From CAZEDM01 sp964511075 (lineage in GTDB: Bacteria; Zixibacteria; MSB-5A5; RBG-16-43-9): 64,000 nt of DNA. Shown in pieces: positions 27,108-35,505 of the stretch. Made by a program: the position numbers and the translations under genes. Location of the stretch: positions 26,815-90,814 of the forward strand of contig CAZEDM010000010.1 of the NCBI GenBank assembly GCA_964511075.1. The letters run 5' to 3'. Under the pieces are notes generated by a model. The model worked only from the letters and a program-made list of their open reading frames with translations, was not told the DNA's origin and did not search any database. Each line of letters starts with the position of its first letter. The stretch's first letter is position 1.

Positions 27108-28290
27108 GAAAATAAGGATAATCTACCTAAAGGAGATGAAGGATACCTTAAGGGATAGACGAACTCTTATCTCTATGCTCTTGGTTCCTATTTTCCTCTT
27201 TCCTGTTTTGATTTTTGGGATGACTTCCTTAACTATGAAGATGGCCAAAAAAACTGCGGAAAGGGTTAGTCCCATAGCAGTTATAGGCGAAGAGGAAGCA
27301 CCCGTACTCTTCTCCCTGCTCAAGGAAAACAGGTCTTTTACCATAGTCAGCCAAGAGGACTTCAGATTAGCCCTGAAGGAGAAAGAGATTGCCGCAGCAA
27401 TAGAGTTCTCCAAGGGTTTTGAGGAAAAGATCAATGCTGGAGAATCTGCCCAGGCTCAGATCTACTATGATGCCGCTGAGATCAGATCAGATATGACCTC
27501 TGACAAGTTAGTAAATATCCTGGATGCTTACCAGGAGAGTGTCGTCACCCAGAGGTTAAAGATAAAGAATGTGGATAAGTCTTTGCTTCATCCGGTAGAA
27601 ATTCAGAAAGAAAACCTTGCCCCCAAGGAGAAGATGGGAGGATACTTCCTCTCCATGTTTTTACCCTATCTGATTATGATTATGGCCTTGACCGGAGCGA
27701 TGTATCCAGCCATCGATTTAACTGCCGGTGAAAAAGAAAGGGGCACCATGGAGACTCTACTGGTGTCTCCAGCTACTCGGGCTGAGATCACCTCAGGTAA
27801 ACTTTTAGCTGTTTTCACTGCCTCCCTTATCACCGCTATGGTATCAACAGCCAGTATGGTTATCAGTGCCGGTAGCGGTTTTGGCAGATTTGAGAAAATG
27901 GGTGAGAATGCGATTTTCTCCATCAATCCCCTTTCCATTTTAATCCTGCTTATACTTATGATCCCCTACTGCTGTCTGGCAAGCTCGGTTTTGCTCTCCT
28001 TAGCCCTTTTCGCAAAATCCTACAAGGAAGCCCAAAGCTACATTTCGCCTCTGCTGATAATCATCATTCTGCCGGCTATGGGTTCTTTTCTGCCAGGGCT
28101 GGAATTATCAGTGGGTATGGCTTTCATCCCGGTGATAAACATAAGCCTGACTTTAAAAGAGGTTCTCCTGGGAACATACAGTTGGGGGTATATAGGGCTG
28201 ATCTTCTTAAGCACCGTATTATATGCCGGGCTGGCGATTTTTATCACCCAACGGCTTTTCAAAAAAGAACAGGTTCTTTTCCGGACATAG
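27097..28290 (+). CDS. natB: NatB-like ABC-2 permease
   Basis: A 397-residue permease with an N-terminal YLKEMKDTLRDRRTLISML motif leading into the first helix, an external domain (about 45-180) and six or so C-terminal hydrophobic segments with AGEKERGTMETLLVSPATRAEI after the second helix. GGGAGG precedes the ATG inside the end of natA. It is the last gene of the long plus-strand run from 16758 and faces the minus-strand sigma operon. Confidence 0.87.
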   Translation: MNLKKIRIIYLKEMKDTLRDRRTLISMLLVPIFLFPVLIFGMTSLTMKMAKKTAERVSPIAVIGEEEAPVLFSLLKENRSFTIVSQEDFRLALKEKEIAAAIEFSKGFEEKINAGESAQAQIYYDAAEIRSDMTSDKLVNILDAYQESVVTQRLKIKNVDKSLLHPVEIQKENLAPKEKMGGYFLSMFLPYLIMIMALTGAMYPAIDLTAGEKERGTMETLLVSPATRAEITSGKLLAVFTASLITAMVSTASMVISAGSGFGRFEKMGENAIFSINPLSILILLILMIPYCCLASSVLLSLALFAKSYKEAQSYISPLLIIIILPAMGSFLPGLELSVGMAFIPVINISLTLKEVLLGTYSWGYIGLIFLSTVLYAGLAIFITQRLFKKEQVLFRT

Positions 28291-28303
28291 TTTTTTGCAT
28301 TTC

Positions 28304-28359
28304 GTAGTGCGAGGCTTCAGCCTCGCTTGGGACAGGTGACCCTGAAAGGGTCGCACTAC
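28304..28359. repeat. GTAG-type palindromic element with two inner hairpins
   Basis: Outer arms GTAGTGCGA (28304-28312) and TCGCACTAC (28351-28359) are a perfect 9-bp match. Inside are GCGAGGCT/AGCCTCGC (28309-28316 with 28319-28326) and GACCCT/AGGGTC (28338-28343 with 28347-28352). The plan is the same three-way junction as at 975-1036 with a different sequence. Confidence 0.75.
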
Positions 28360-28434
28360 ACTATCCTGAGAAACTTAAAATTTCCCCTATGCGTCTTACG
28401 GAATTTTAGAAGCGGATAGTTTGCATTAAGCTGC

Positions 28435-28464
28435 AAATCCCACCTTGTGAGCAAGGTGGGATTT
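28435..28464. terminator. Hairpin between convergent genes
   Basis: Perfect 12-bp stem AAATCCCACCTT/AAGGTGGGATTT with a 6-base loop, between natB (plus) and the lipoprotein gene (minus). The T-run is short on either strand, so termination is likely but not certain. Confidence 0.6.
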
Positions 28465-28513
28465 ATTGAATTAGAGAGGCAGGCGATACAAAGATTAAAT
28501 CCAAAAATTATGT

Positions 28514-29305
28514 TTATTCTTTAAAAACCCAGGTCCCTTCGGCTCTGATTCTCTCATCCTCAATCTGTTGAAAAATCAATTTCAAAGATTTCACCCTTTT
28601 AGACAGGACAGGATTATTTAAGAAATCTCGCTTGGGAAAACAGAGCATCAGGTTCTTCTGATGGGTTTCCCACTCTGGTTTTCTATCCTCAGAGTGTAAT
28701 TGCGGGAATCTTTCCCCTGCCTTTCGAGAAAGGGCTGGAGTTTCGTTTTCTTCCTCCAGAATTTGCAGTGGTTCATACTGATTCCCAGCATCGTCTTCGA
28801 TAAAGATGATCCAACGGCTGGGGTCCAGATAGAGTTCTGACCAGGAAGTCTGTAATTTGCACCAGATAAGGAGATGGCTTTCAACCTCGTAACGCTGAAA
28901 ATAGGAGGTACGAAACCTTCTTTCCTCCTCAGGGGTCATATTAATCAAGACAGCGTAGTATTCTAACCCAGCTTCAATAAGCAGGGTATCCATCAAAGTA
29001 GCATTAATCAGAATAGGGAATTGATTTTCTCCACCATCTCGATCCGTACCCTCAAACATATTGAGAGGGTTGAGTAATTGCAGAGGCGCTCCACTCCTTG
29101 CAACCGCTCCGAACTGCACTGTCCATTTCTCCCACAATTTGGGGAAAAATTCCTCTGTCCGGACAGAGCTTTTTGAATCTAAAGAAGTGTCCACATATTT
29201 TTTGGAAGAAGGCACGGCAGCACAGGAACTCAATACAGAGAAGGAAAAAACGATATCACAAAGAAACAATATGTACCACCGTGCCTTAAGCTTACAGGAC
29301 TCCAT
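28514..29305 (-). CDS. Putative lipoprotein, last gene of the sigma operon
   Basis: A 263-residue protein with a signal peptide and lipobox (VLSSC, about residues 24-28). The mature part has a WTVQFGAVARSG motif, then NATLMDTLLIEAGLEYYA and a C-terminal segment with SRWIIFIEDDAGNQYEP. It looks like a surface or periplasmic lipoprotein; the family is not identified. AGGAGA lies 8 bases before the ATG. It follows the CBM9-like lipoprotein gene by 12 bases on the same strand. Confidence 0.75.
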   Translation of the reverse strand: MESCKLKARWYILFLCDIVFSFSVLSSCAAVPSSKKYVDTSLDSKSSVRTEEFFPKLWEKWTVQFGAVARSGAPLQLLNPLNMFEGTDRDGGENQFPILINATLMDTLLIEAGLEYYAVLINMTPEEERRFRTSYFQRYEVESHLLIWCKLQTSWSELYLDPSRWIIFIEDDAGNQYEPLQILEEENETPALSRKAGERFPQLHSEDRKPEWETHQKNLMLCFPKRDFLNNPVLSKRVKSLKLIFQQIEDERIRAEGTWVFKE

Positions 29306-29317
29306 GCGTAATTTCTC

Positions 29318-30190
29318 CTATTCGGCTGGAGGAGAAGCCAGTTGAGTTTCTATCCAAAGCTCCTGCTTTTCAGGTTTTTTCATAACAGGACCACCCTTAC
29401 CACCACCAGGAGGACCCCCACCCATGCCACCTCCAGCGGGACCACCGCCCATACCACCACCAGGAGGCATCATCCCTCCACCACCCATCTGTTTTTTCAT
29501 ATTCCCTCGATCGCCCAGATTAAGTTCTCCCCACTCCAATCCAAGACAGATCTTCTGTCCTGGCTGGGCATTGATGGCATAATCGAAGGTCTCACTTCTC
29601 TGTAATGGAATCTTGAATTCATAGGTATAAACACCCTGAAGAGAGTCAAAGCTGACTGCCGGGCCTGAAGAACCACCGGTGGGAATGGGTATCTCCTGAT
29701 TGCTTTTCTTGTAGATAACCATGAGTTGCTCAGCCATCGACTCCTGTTTCAGCCTGAGGCGCTCCTTCTGTTCCGGTGTGAGGTTATCCAGAAATCCACC
29801 TTGGCCTTCCATCCCGGATTTTTGCATATCGAAAGGAGGGGGCCCTCCCTTATAGCGGATTCCGAAATCTTTTTTCTCTTTCCCTGAGTTATCCAGCCAT
29901 AAGGTCACACCACCCATACTAATAAGACGTGCCCATTCCTGATTACTGAAACGGAAAAGAACATAAAGGTTTTCGCTGTTGTTACGCAGACCCAGCTGCA
30001 CGCCACTTTTCTCCAGATAGTTGGTGGGTTTGCCGATCCATTCCGTCATCTGGCCATCTATTTGCACCGGCTCGTCTGACCAGTAGGTCTGGACTTTCTC
30101 TTTCCCGCAGCCGGCTAAAAAGACTATACAGAAGAGTGTTGATAGCAGCAGTGTTTTTCCATTCGCCAGCTTAAAACTATGTTTGACCAT
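29318..30190 (-). CDS. CBM9-like lipoprotein with LTPEQ motif and Gly-rich tail
   Basis: A 290-residue lipoprotein (lipobox LAGC near residue 28). The first half has the pattern of family 9 carbohydrate-binding/DOMON-like domains: PVQIDGQMTEW, then LGLRNNSENLYVLFRFSNQEW. Near residue 135 is a helical DNLTPEQKERLRLKQESM segment like the LTxEQ motifs of the neighbouring Spy-like and repeat proteins. Residues about 235-270 are a Gly/Met/Pro-rich low-complexity tail (repeated GGGMGGGP units). It could bind a ligand at the cell surface; ligand unknown. Confidence 0.78.
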   Translation of the reverse strand: MVKHSFKLANGKTLLLSTLFCIVFLAGCGKEKVQTYWSDEPVQIDGQMTEWIGKPTNYLEKSGVQLGLRNNSENLYVLFRFSNQEWARLISMGGVTLWLDNSGKEKKDFGIRYKGGPPPFDMQKSGMEGQGGFLDNLTPEQKERLRLKQESMAEQLMVIYKKSNQEIPIPTGGSSGPAVSFDSLQGVYTYEFKIPLQRSETFDYAINAQPGQKICLGLEWGELNLGDRGNMKKQMGGGGMMPPGGGMGGGPAGGGMGGGPPGGGKGGPVMKKPEKQELWIETQLASPPAE

Positions 30191-30282
30191 TTTTACCTCA
30201 TGTATAATTGGTTAGAGAGCTGAGGTTAAGAAGTATTTCCTAACCTCAGCCTGATGAGAGATACAAAGGGAGAGGGCCTCGC

Positions 30283-31218
30283 TCATTTGAGAAAAACCAT
30301 GCGGTTGGTTACAGAATAAGCTCCTGCTTCAATGCGATAAAAATAGATTCCGCTGGCTACCTTTACTCCGGTTTTATCTCTACCATCCCAGATTACCCCT
30401 CTGCTGCCTGCGTTCTGGTACTCGTCCACTAACTGCTTTACTTTTTGACCCTGGATATTATAGATGGTGAGCTTGACCCGGGAATCCTCAGGCAGGTTGT
30501 AGGCGATCTCGGTCTCAGGATTAAAGGGATTAGGATAGTTCCATGCTTCGATAGTCTCGGCAGCAGACGTTTTTTTGGATCCAGCATTTTCGGTGTTCTC
30601 AGTTGATAGAACACCATATCCTTCCACTATCCCATCGACTACAACTTTTATCTCCTGGCGGGAAGCACCTTGGTCCCTCATTTTCTTGATCTTCTCCATG
30701 ACAGCTTCCCTTTGCTCATCAGTCAGCTTGGATAGGAAGGGTGGTCCGAAACCACCTGGACCACCAGGGCCCGGGTGTTCAGGCGGTTCGATCCCAAATC
30801 CTTCAAGCATTTTATCCACTTCAGCTTTAATTTCCTTTGGGGAGGCATTCTGGCTTTGCAGCTCCTTCATTTTCTCCTGAATAGCTTCTCTCTGCTCATC
30901 TGTCAATTTGCCCAACAAGTCACTCGGAAGCCCAAAGCCCCTATGTCTATTCGCTCCTTCTGGTTTTTCCGGCACTTCGACTCCATACCCTTCAAGCATT
31001 TTATCCACTTCAGCTTTAATTTCCTTTGGGGAGGCATTCTGGCTTTGCAGCTCCTTTACCTCCTCCTGAATAGCTTCTCTCTGCTCATCTGTCAGGCCGG
31101 ATAAGAAGCCTTTTCCATCAGGGGCCTGAGGAAACTGGGCAGAAATTGCCTCCCAGGGATGCATAATTATAAGGGCTAAAAGGACCAGAATCCCGATGGA
31201 TATTTTATGCGCTTTCAT
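30283..31218 (-). CDS. Exported protein with three LTDEQ helical repeats and a FlgD-type C-terminal domain
   Basis: A 311-residue protein with a signal peptide (about 1-27). Three similar units of about 40 residues start at LTDEQRE (residues 42, 105 and 165), each running through an ASPKEIKAEVDKMLEG-type helix and ending in YGV or FGI; spacers are Pro/Gly-rich. Units 1 and 2 are almost identical, so duplication is recent. Residues 224-311 are a FlgD/T9SS-type Ig domain (NYPNPFNPETEIAYNLP ... YFYRIEAG), common in FCB secreted proteins. The LTxEQ motif recalls Spy/CpxP. The ATG overlaps the DUF5659 gene by four bases. Confidence 0.85.
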   Translation of the reverse strand: MKAHKISIGILVLLALIIMHPWEAISAQFPQAPDGKGFLSGLTDEQREAIQEEVKELQSQNASPKEIKAEVDKMLEGYGVEVPEKPEGANRHRGFGLPSDLLGKLTDEQREAIQEKMKELQSQNASPKEIKAEVDKMLEGFGIEPPEHPGPGGPGGFGPPFLSKLTDEQREAVMEKIKKMRDQGASRQEIKVVVDGIVEGYGVLSTENTENAGSKKTSAAETIEAWNYPNPFNPETEIAYNLPEDSRVKLTIYNIQGQKVKQLVDEYQNAGSRGVIWDGRDKTGVKVASGIYFYRIEAGAYSVTNRMVFLK

Positions 31219-31463
31219 TGCGAGCTCCTCTCTGTTGAAATCATCTTCTTCAGATTTCTCAGCTCATTATAGAACTGAACGAACTGGCTGTTGATGAATT
31301 CCACCTTCAGCTGATCGATATCCCCCTCCACCTCAAAGGTGAAAATACTCTTTGATTTTTTTTGATCTGATCTGATGAGAGGATAGCCCTTTATTTTCAG
31401 ATAGGCTGAAAATGCCAGGTCATCCGTGGTGATGTGATTATTCCTGATCTTATCCGATTTCAT
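31215..31463 (-). CDS. DUF5659-like small protein
   Basis: An 82-residue cytoplasmic protein with TTDDLAFSAYLKIKGYPLI, a short SIFTFEV strand and a C-terminal FINSQFVQFYNELRNLKKMI helix. This matches my memory of DUF5659 proteins, whose function is unknown. It sits between the Spy-like gene (2 bases away) and the repeat-protein gene (ATGA overlap), so it is clearly in this operon. Confidence 0.7.
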   Translation of the reverse strand: MKSDKIRNNHITTDDLAFSAYLKIKGYPLIRSDQKKSKSIFTFEVEGDIDQLKVEFINSQFVQFYNELRNLKKMISTERSSQ

Positions 31464-31465
31464 GA

Positions 31466-31987
31466 TTATTTTCTGTCCTCCAGTCTTTTTTTAAACGGTT
31501 TCTCCCTTGCTCCCTTTCCAGGCATGCCCTCCATTCTCATGGGGTTAGCTCTTTCCTTGAAAAAGGTGAAGAATTTCTTCTGCTGCTCCGGGGTCAAGAA
31601 TGACTTTTCCTCTAACATATGCATAATTGCCTTTTTCTGCAGCTCAGTCTGAAGGCTGCCAATCTCCTCGGAAAGCGTATTAACTTTATCCATATTCGGT
31701 TGCTCAACTGAAAGTTCGTTCATAAGCTTGGTTCTCTTAGCTCTGAGGGAATCAAAAATCGGCTCCATTTCCCCTCTGATCTTCCTGAAGTGGGCTTCAA
31801 ATTTTTTCACCTGCTCCTCATTTAAATCCAGCTCCTGCTTGATAAAACCCACCGGCGTATCAGCTCGCACCGGGGGTGGGGGGAAGGGTTTTCTGGGATA
31901 AAATCGGTGATAGGCGATGGTTACCAGTGCGGTAACATTGATAAGGGTTAAGACTATTAGAAACAGAATAAGTAAATTCTTCTTCAT
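31466..31987 (-). CDS. Spy/CpxP-like periplasmic protein
   Basis: A 173-residue protein with a single N-terminal hydrophobic segment (about 4-26, signal anchor) and an all-helical rest. Two motifs of the LTxxQ family are seen: LDLNEEQVKKFEAHF near residue 53 and FLTPEQQKKFFTFF near 130. CpxP, Spy and ZraP of this family are periplasmic chaperones or stress sensors that bind metals or feed back on signalling. Its place next to a zinc-finger anti-sigma factor suggests the same. AGGAGGTAAGG precedes the ATG. Confidence 0.82.
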   Translation of the reverse strand: MKKNLLILFLIVLTLINVTALVTIAYHRFYPRKPFPPPPVRADTPVGFIKQELDLNEEQVKKFEAHFRKIRGEMEPIFDSLRAKRTKLMNELSVEQPNMDKVNTLSEEIGSLQTELQKKAIMHMLEEKSFLTPEQQKKFFTFFKERANPMRMEGMPGKGAREKPFKKRLEDRK

Positions 31988-31996
31988 CCTTACCTC

Positions 31997-32491
31997 CTAT
32001 TCTCCCGAGATCATATTCAAATAGGTGGCTTCAATGGAACCGCTGGGTAAATCGGAGAGGGGGTTGACATAGTGAGAATCGACAAACTGTTTTAAAGCTG
32101 TGGTGCGGTTATTTAGCTGGGATACTGCCTGCCCATTTATCGAAGGTAGATTCCCCAGGGAATAGCCCAGCAGAATACAAACCCCTAAAACTGCAACTGC
32201 AAGTACGGGACGAGCCCAGCCTGAGACCCTCCCTATACCACCTACCACGGGATTTTTCCCTTCTTCATAATCGATGATCCTCTGGTTAAGTCTTGTCCAG
32301 AAATAAGGAGGGGGCTGAATTCTCTCTTTGTCTTTAAGGATATTCCACAGGAGGAAAAATTCCTTTAGCAGACGGGAGCATTCATGACAGATCTTAAGGT
32401 GTTTTTCCATTTGCACCAGCTGATCTTCTGGCAGTTTCTTCTCCAAAAAGAAAAGAAAATTGGCTCTGACATTTTTACAGTTCATTTTCAC
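31997..32491 (-). CDS. Zinc-finger anti-sigma factor with membrane helix
   Basis: A 164-residue protein. The N-terminal zinc-binding anti-sigma motif is HLKICHEC (His, then Cys at +4 and +7) near residues 31-38, preceded by an upstream Cys at about residue 5. A single hydrophobic helix lies at about 93-112, and the C-terminal 50 residues would be periplasmic. It should bind and restrain the ECF sigma factor encoded at the head of the same operon (36865-37440), releasing it on envelope stress. Unusually, the two genes are separated by tolC, the adaptor and macB. Confidence 0.85.
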   Translation of the reverse strand: MKMNCKNVRANFLFFLEKKLPEDQLVQMEKHLKICHECSRLLKEFFLLWNILKDKERIQPPPYFWTRLNQRIIDYEEGKNPVVGGIGRVSGWARPVLAVAVLGVCILLGYSLGNLPSINGQAVSQLNNRTTALKQFVDSHYVNPLSDLPSGSIEATYLNMISGE

Positions 32492-32557
32492 TGATCTCCG
32501 CTTCAGTATTAAGACACAGATTCTGACAAAAACTTGCGATTTTTTCTCATATTCTTT

Positions 32558-34513
32558 TTACTCATACCTCAGGGCATCAATAGGGTTCAAAAGTGAGGCC
32601 TTGCGTGCCGGGTAGAATCCAAAGAAAAGTCCCACCGCCAGGGCAAAAGAGAAAGACAGAGCCACGGAAACAGGAGTGATCACCGTCTCCCATCCGCCGA
32701 ATTTGCTCATGAGGTTGCTGACCGATATCCCTAAGAAGATGCCGATTATCCCGCCGCTCAGCGATACGATGATAGCCTCGATAAGAAACTGGCTCAGGAT
32801 ATCGCGTCTCTGTGCACCAATGGCCTTGCGGATACCTATTTCCCTGGTCCTCTCAGTAACGGATACGAACATTATGTTCATAATGCCGATTCCTCCCACG
32901 ATAAGGCTTACCGCTGCTATACCGGCAAGTAGCATAGTAAAAGTATTACTGGTTTCCTGCACGGTAGTGAGAATATCGGCCTGGGACATAATATTGAAGT
33001 CATCTTCATCGCCTGATTTGAGCCTGTGCCTTTCACGCAAGATGGAGGTGATTTCAGCTTCGGCTTTGTCCATAACCTTTTCAGACTTTGCCTTCACATT
33101 GATAATCGAAACATAATCCACCCCAAATAACCGTTTCTGCGCAGTTTTCAGAGGAATAAAGATGACATCATCTTCATCCCTGAATCCGCTGCCTCCTTTT
33201 TCGCTCATTACGCCGATAACCTGAAAACTGCTGCGCTTTATCTTTATATACTCTCCGATGGGGTCTTTTTCTCCGAAGAGCTCTTCAACTACTGTTTTCC
33301 CCAGGACGGCTACCCGCCGCATCAGGCGATTATCCTCCTCAGTCAAAAAAGTTCCCTGTTCCACTGGAAAATTTCTCACATCTGGATAGTTTGGTGTCAC
33401 TCCATTTATCCCGGTATTGGTGTTTTCATTTCCGTAAACTGCCTGAGCATTTCTGGAAAAATTTGCATCAGTTTTCTCCACGGAAGGGCATTCCTCAGCT
33501 ATAGCCTGAGCATCTTCATATACCAAAGAGGTAACGCTTCCGCTGGCTGAACGGGTAGGTCCTCTTTGAAATGCACCAGAACGCACCATCAGAAGATTTG
33601 CTCCCAGCTGACTGATACGCTTAGTAATCTGAGCCCCGGCCCCTTGGCCTATGGCTATCATCGCAATTACTGCTCCAACTCCCACGATGATTCCCAGCAT
33701 GGTCAAAAAACTGCGAAGTTTATTGGAGAAGATGGAAGATATGGCCATGGTTAAGCTTTCTATTATTTCAGCCAGAGAGAACCGTCTCTTTTTCTTCTGA
33801 CTTCCTGCGGACATATAAGTCAGGCTAACCTCTTTCACATCTGTTGTCCTCTGGTCTTCCACGATCTGGCCATCTTTTAAGCGAATGATCCTTTGAGCAT
33901 GGGAGGCTACCGAGTCGTCGTGCGTTATCAGGACTATGGTAATGCCCTTATTATGCAGTTCTTTAAGGATGGACATTATCTCCTGGCCGGATCTGGAATC
34001 GAGATTACCCGTGGGCTCATCAGCCAGGATTATGGAAGGCTGGTTCACCAGAGCACGGGCTATGGCAACTCTCTGCTGTTGACCTCCGGATAATTCTCTG
34101 GGGCGGTGATGAGCCCTGTCCTCAAGATTCACCGAGCGCAGGGCGTTAAGCGCCATCTCTTTTCGTTTCCTATGGTCACCCGCATATATGAGAGGAAGCT
34201 CCACATTGGACAGAGCGGTCAAACGAGGAAGAAGATTGAAAGTCTGAAAAACAAAGCCTATATTCTCATTTCTTATATAGGCAAGCCGGGATTCGGAGAA
34301 CTTGCTTACATTTATGCCATCAAATAGGAATTCACCATCGGTGGGAATATCCAGACAGCCCAGGATATTCAGGAGAGTGGACTTGCCCGATCCCGAAGGT
34401 CCCATTATAGCGATAAACTCGCCATCCTCTATTTTCAGGCTTATGTCCTTCAAAGCCGGGACCTCCACAGTCCCCATCTGGTAGATTTTGCTTATATTTT
34501 TTAACTCTATCAT
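32558..34513 (-). CDS. macB: MacB: fused ABC ATPase-permease
   Basis: A 651-residue protein with the ATPase first (GPSGSGKST at about residue 39, LSGGQQQRVAIARAL near 142, IILADEPTGNLD) and then a MacB permease: NKLRSFLTMLGIIVGVGAVIAM near 265, a periplasmic core to about 525, and the FtsX-type end VGGIGIMNIMFVSVTERTREIGIRKAIGAQRR. This is the standard fused form, in contrast to the split system at 20103-23443. It overlaps the adaptor gene by four bases (ATGA). It should export a periplasmic substrate through the TolC encoded upstream. Confidence 0.93.
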   Translation of the reverse strand: MIELKNISKIYQMGTVEVPALKDISLKIEDGEFIAIMGPSGSGKSTLLNILGCLDIPTDGEFLFDGINVSKFSESRLAYIRNENIGFVFQTFNLLPRLTALSNVELPLIYAGDHRKRKEMALNALRSVNLEDRAHHRPRELSGGQQQRVAIARALVNQPSIILADEPTGNLDSRSGQEIMSILKELHNKGITIVLITHDDSVASHAQRIIRLKDGQIVEDQRTTDVKEVSLTYMSAGSQKKKRRFSLAEIIESLTMAISSIFSNKLRSFLTMLGIIVGVGAVIAMIAIGQGAGAQITKRISQLGANLLMVRSGAFQRGPTRSASGSVTSLVYEDAQAIAEECPSVEKTDANFSRNAQAVYGNENTNTGINGVTPNYPDVRNFPVEQGTFLTEEDNRLMRRVAVLGKTVVEELFGEKDPIGEYIKIKRSSFQVIGVMSEKGGSGFRDEDDVIFIPLKTAQKRLFGVDYVSIINVKAKSEKVMDKAEAEITSILRERHRLKSGDEDDFNIMSQADILTTVQETSNTFTMLLAGIAAVSLIVGGIGIMNIMFVSVTERTREIGIRKAIGAQRRDILSQFLIEAIIVSLSGGIIGIFLGISVSNLMSKFGGWETVITPVSVALSFSFALAVGLFFGFYPARKASLLNPIDALRYE

Positions 34514-35505
34514 CTCGGTCCCCTCATCATACCCGGCATTGATGGCCTGAAGTTATCTTTCTTCTTCTGGGTATTTTCCGTACTGCCTGTTACTATTATG
34601 TTGTCACCTTCCTTCAGACCTTCGATCACCTCAATTAACTTTCCATCCGTGATACCGGTTTTGATCTTTCTGGGTATGGGCCTGTCCGTTAATAACATAA
34701 CCAAACTCATATCATCTACTTCCTTTACTGCATTTTTAGGTATCACCAGCACACTATCTTTCTTTGCTGTTATAAATTCCACGTTGGCTGTCATTCCAGA
34801 GGCCCAATAGCGTGGAACTTTCTGGGGTTCCACCATCACCTCGTATTCCACCACATCCGAAACCAGATCGCCCTCGCGTGAGATCTTGGTGACCTTTCCA
34901 TTCAATTCTTCATCCGGAAAGGCATCCAGCGTAATCCTGGTCTTTTGTCCCAATTGGATCTTGCCTATATCTGCCTCATCCACTTCCACGGTTGCCACAA
35001 GCCTGTCTGCAATTACGAAGAGAACGCTGGCAGTGGAGACATTCTGTCCCGGCTCACAGGAGCGATCTATTACCTCCCCGGATATCGAATTGGTGAGAGG
35101 CACCGACTTGTAGGCTTTATCTGCGATCTCATAAGCCATCTCCGCCTCTTTTATAGTCTCAGAATCATTTTGCCTTTGCGCAGATTCCAGACCCGAGCGC
35201 GCCGCATCCAGGAGTGAAATCCTATCCTCGCTTGAGATCCAGGCAAGGATATCCCCTTTCTTGACTTTGTCTCCCTCATCCACCAGAACTTTGTCTATCC
35301 TTCCGCTGACAGACGGGCTTACCTCGACCCTGGTGTAGGGCTCGATGGTGCCGGTGGAAAGAACTTTAATCTCTATGTTGCCTCTTTCTACCCTGGTTGT
35401 CTGATAAGTAGGCTGAGTTGAATTTTTGTCATTCCTTTTTTTAAAATAAAACAGTCCAGCCAGAACGATGATTATAAATATGATTCCTATTATTAACTTT
35501 TTCAT
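34510..35505 (-). CDS. macA: HlyD/MacA-family adaptor with short hairpin
   Basis: A 331-residue adaptor with an N-terminal helix (about 4-21), lipoyl halves (SPSVSGRIDKVLVDEGDKVKKGD near 67, then TNSISGEVIDRS near 148), beta-barrel and membrane-proximal domains, and a Met/Pro-rich C-terminus. Only about 45 residues lie between the lipoyl halves, so the helical hairpin is far shorter than in the adaptor at 18869 (about 80). A short hairpin would change how it reaches TolC. Its ATG shares a base with the tolC stop (TAATG). Confidence 0.88.
   Translation of the reverse strand: MKKLIIGIIFIIIVLAGLFYFKKRNDKNSTQPTYQTTRVERGNIEIKVLSTGTIEPYTRVEVSPSVSGRIDKVLVDEGDKVKKGDILAWISSEDRISLLDAARSGLESAQRQNDSETIKEAEMAYEIADKAYKSVPLTNSISGEVIDRSCEPGQNVSTASVLFVIADRLVATVEVDEADIGKIQLGQKTRITLDAFPDEELNGKVTKISREGDLVSDVVEYEVMVEPQKVPRYWASGMTANVEFITAKKDSVLVIPKNAVKEVDDMSLVMLLTDRPIPRKIKTGITDGKLIEVIEGLKEGDNIIVTGSTENTQKKKDNFRPSMPGMMRGPR

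Noticed and set aside
29342..29605. Plus-strand frame rich in Thr and His opposite the Gly-rich lipoprotein tail
   Set aside because: It is the complement of the repetitive GGGMGGGP coding region, so the apparent protein is a by-product of that repeat.
30575..31104. Inverted or direct DNA repeats that could suggest a CRISPR or tandem array
   Set aside because: The repeated bases are coding repeats of the LTDEQ protein in frame, with no spacer structure.
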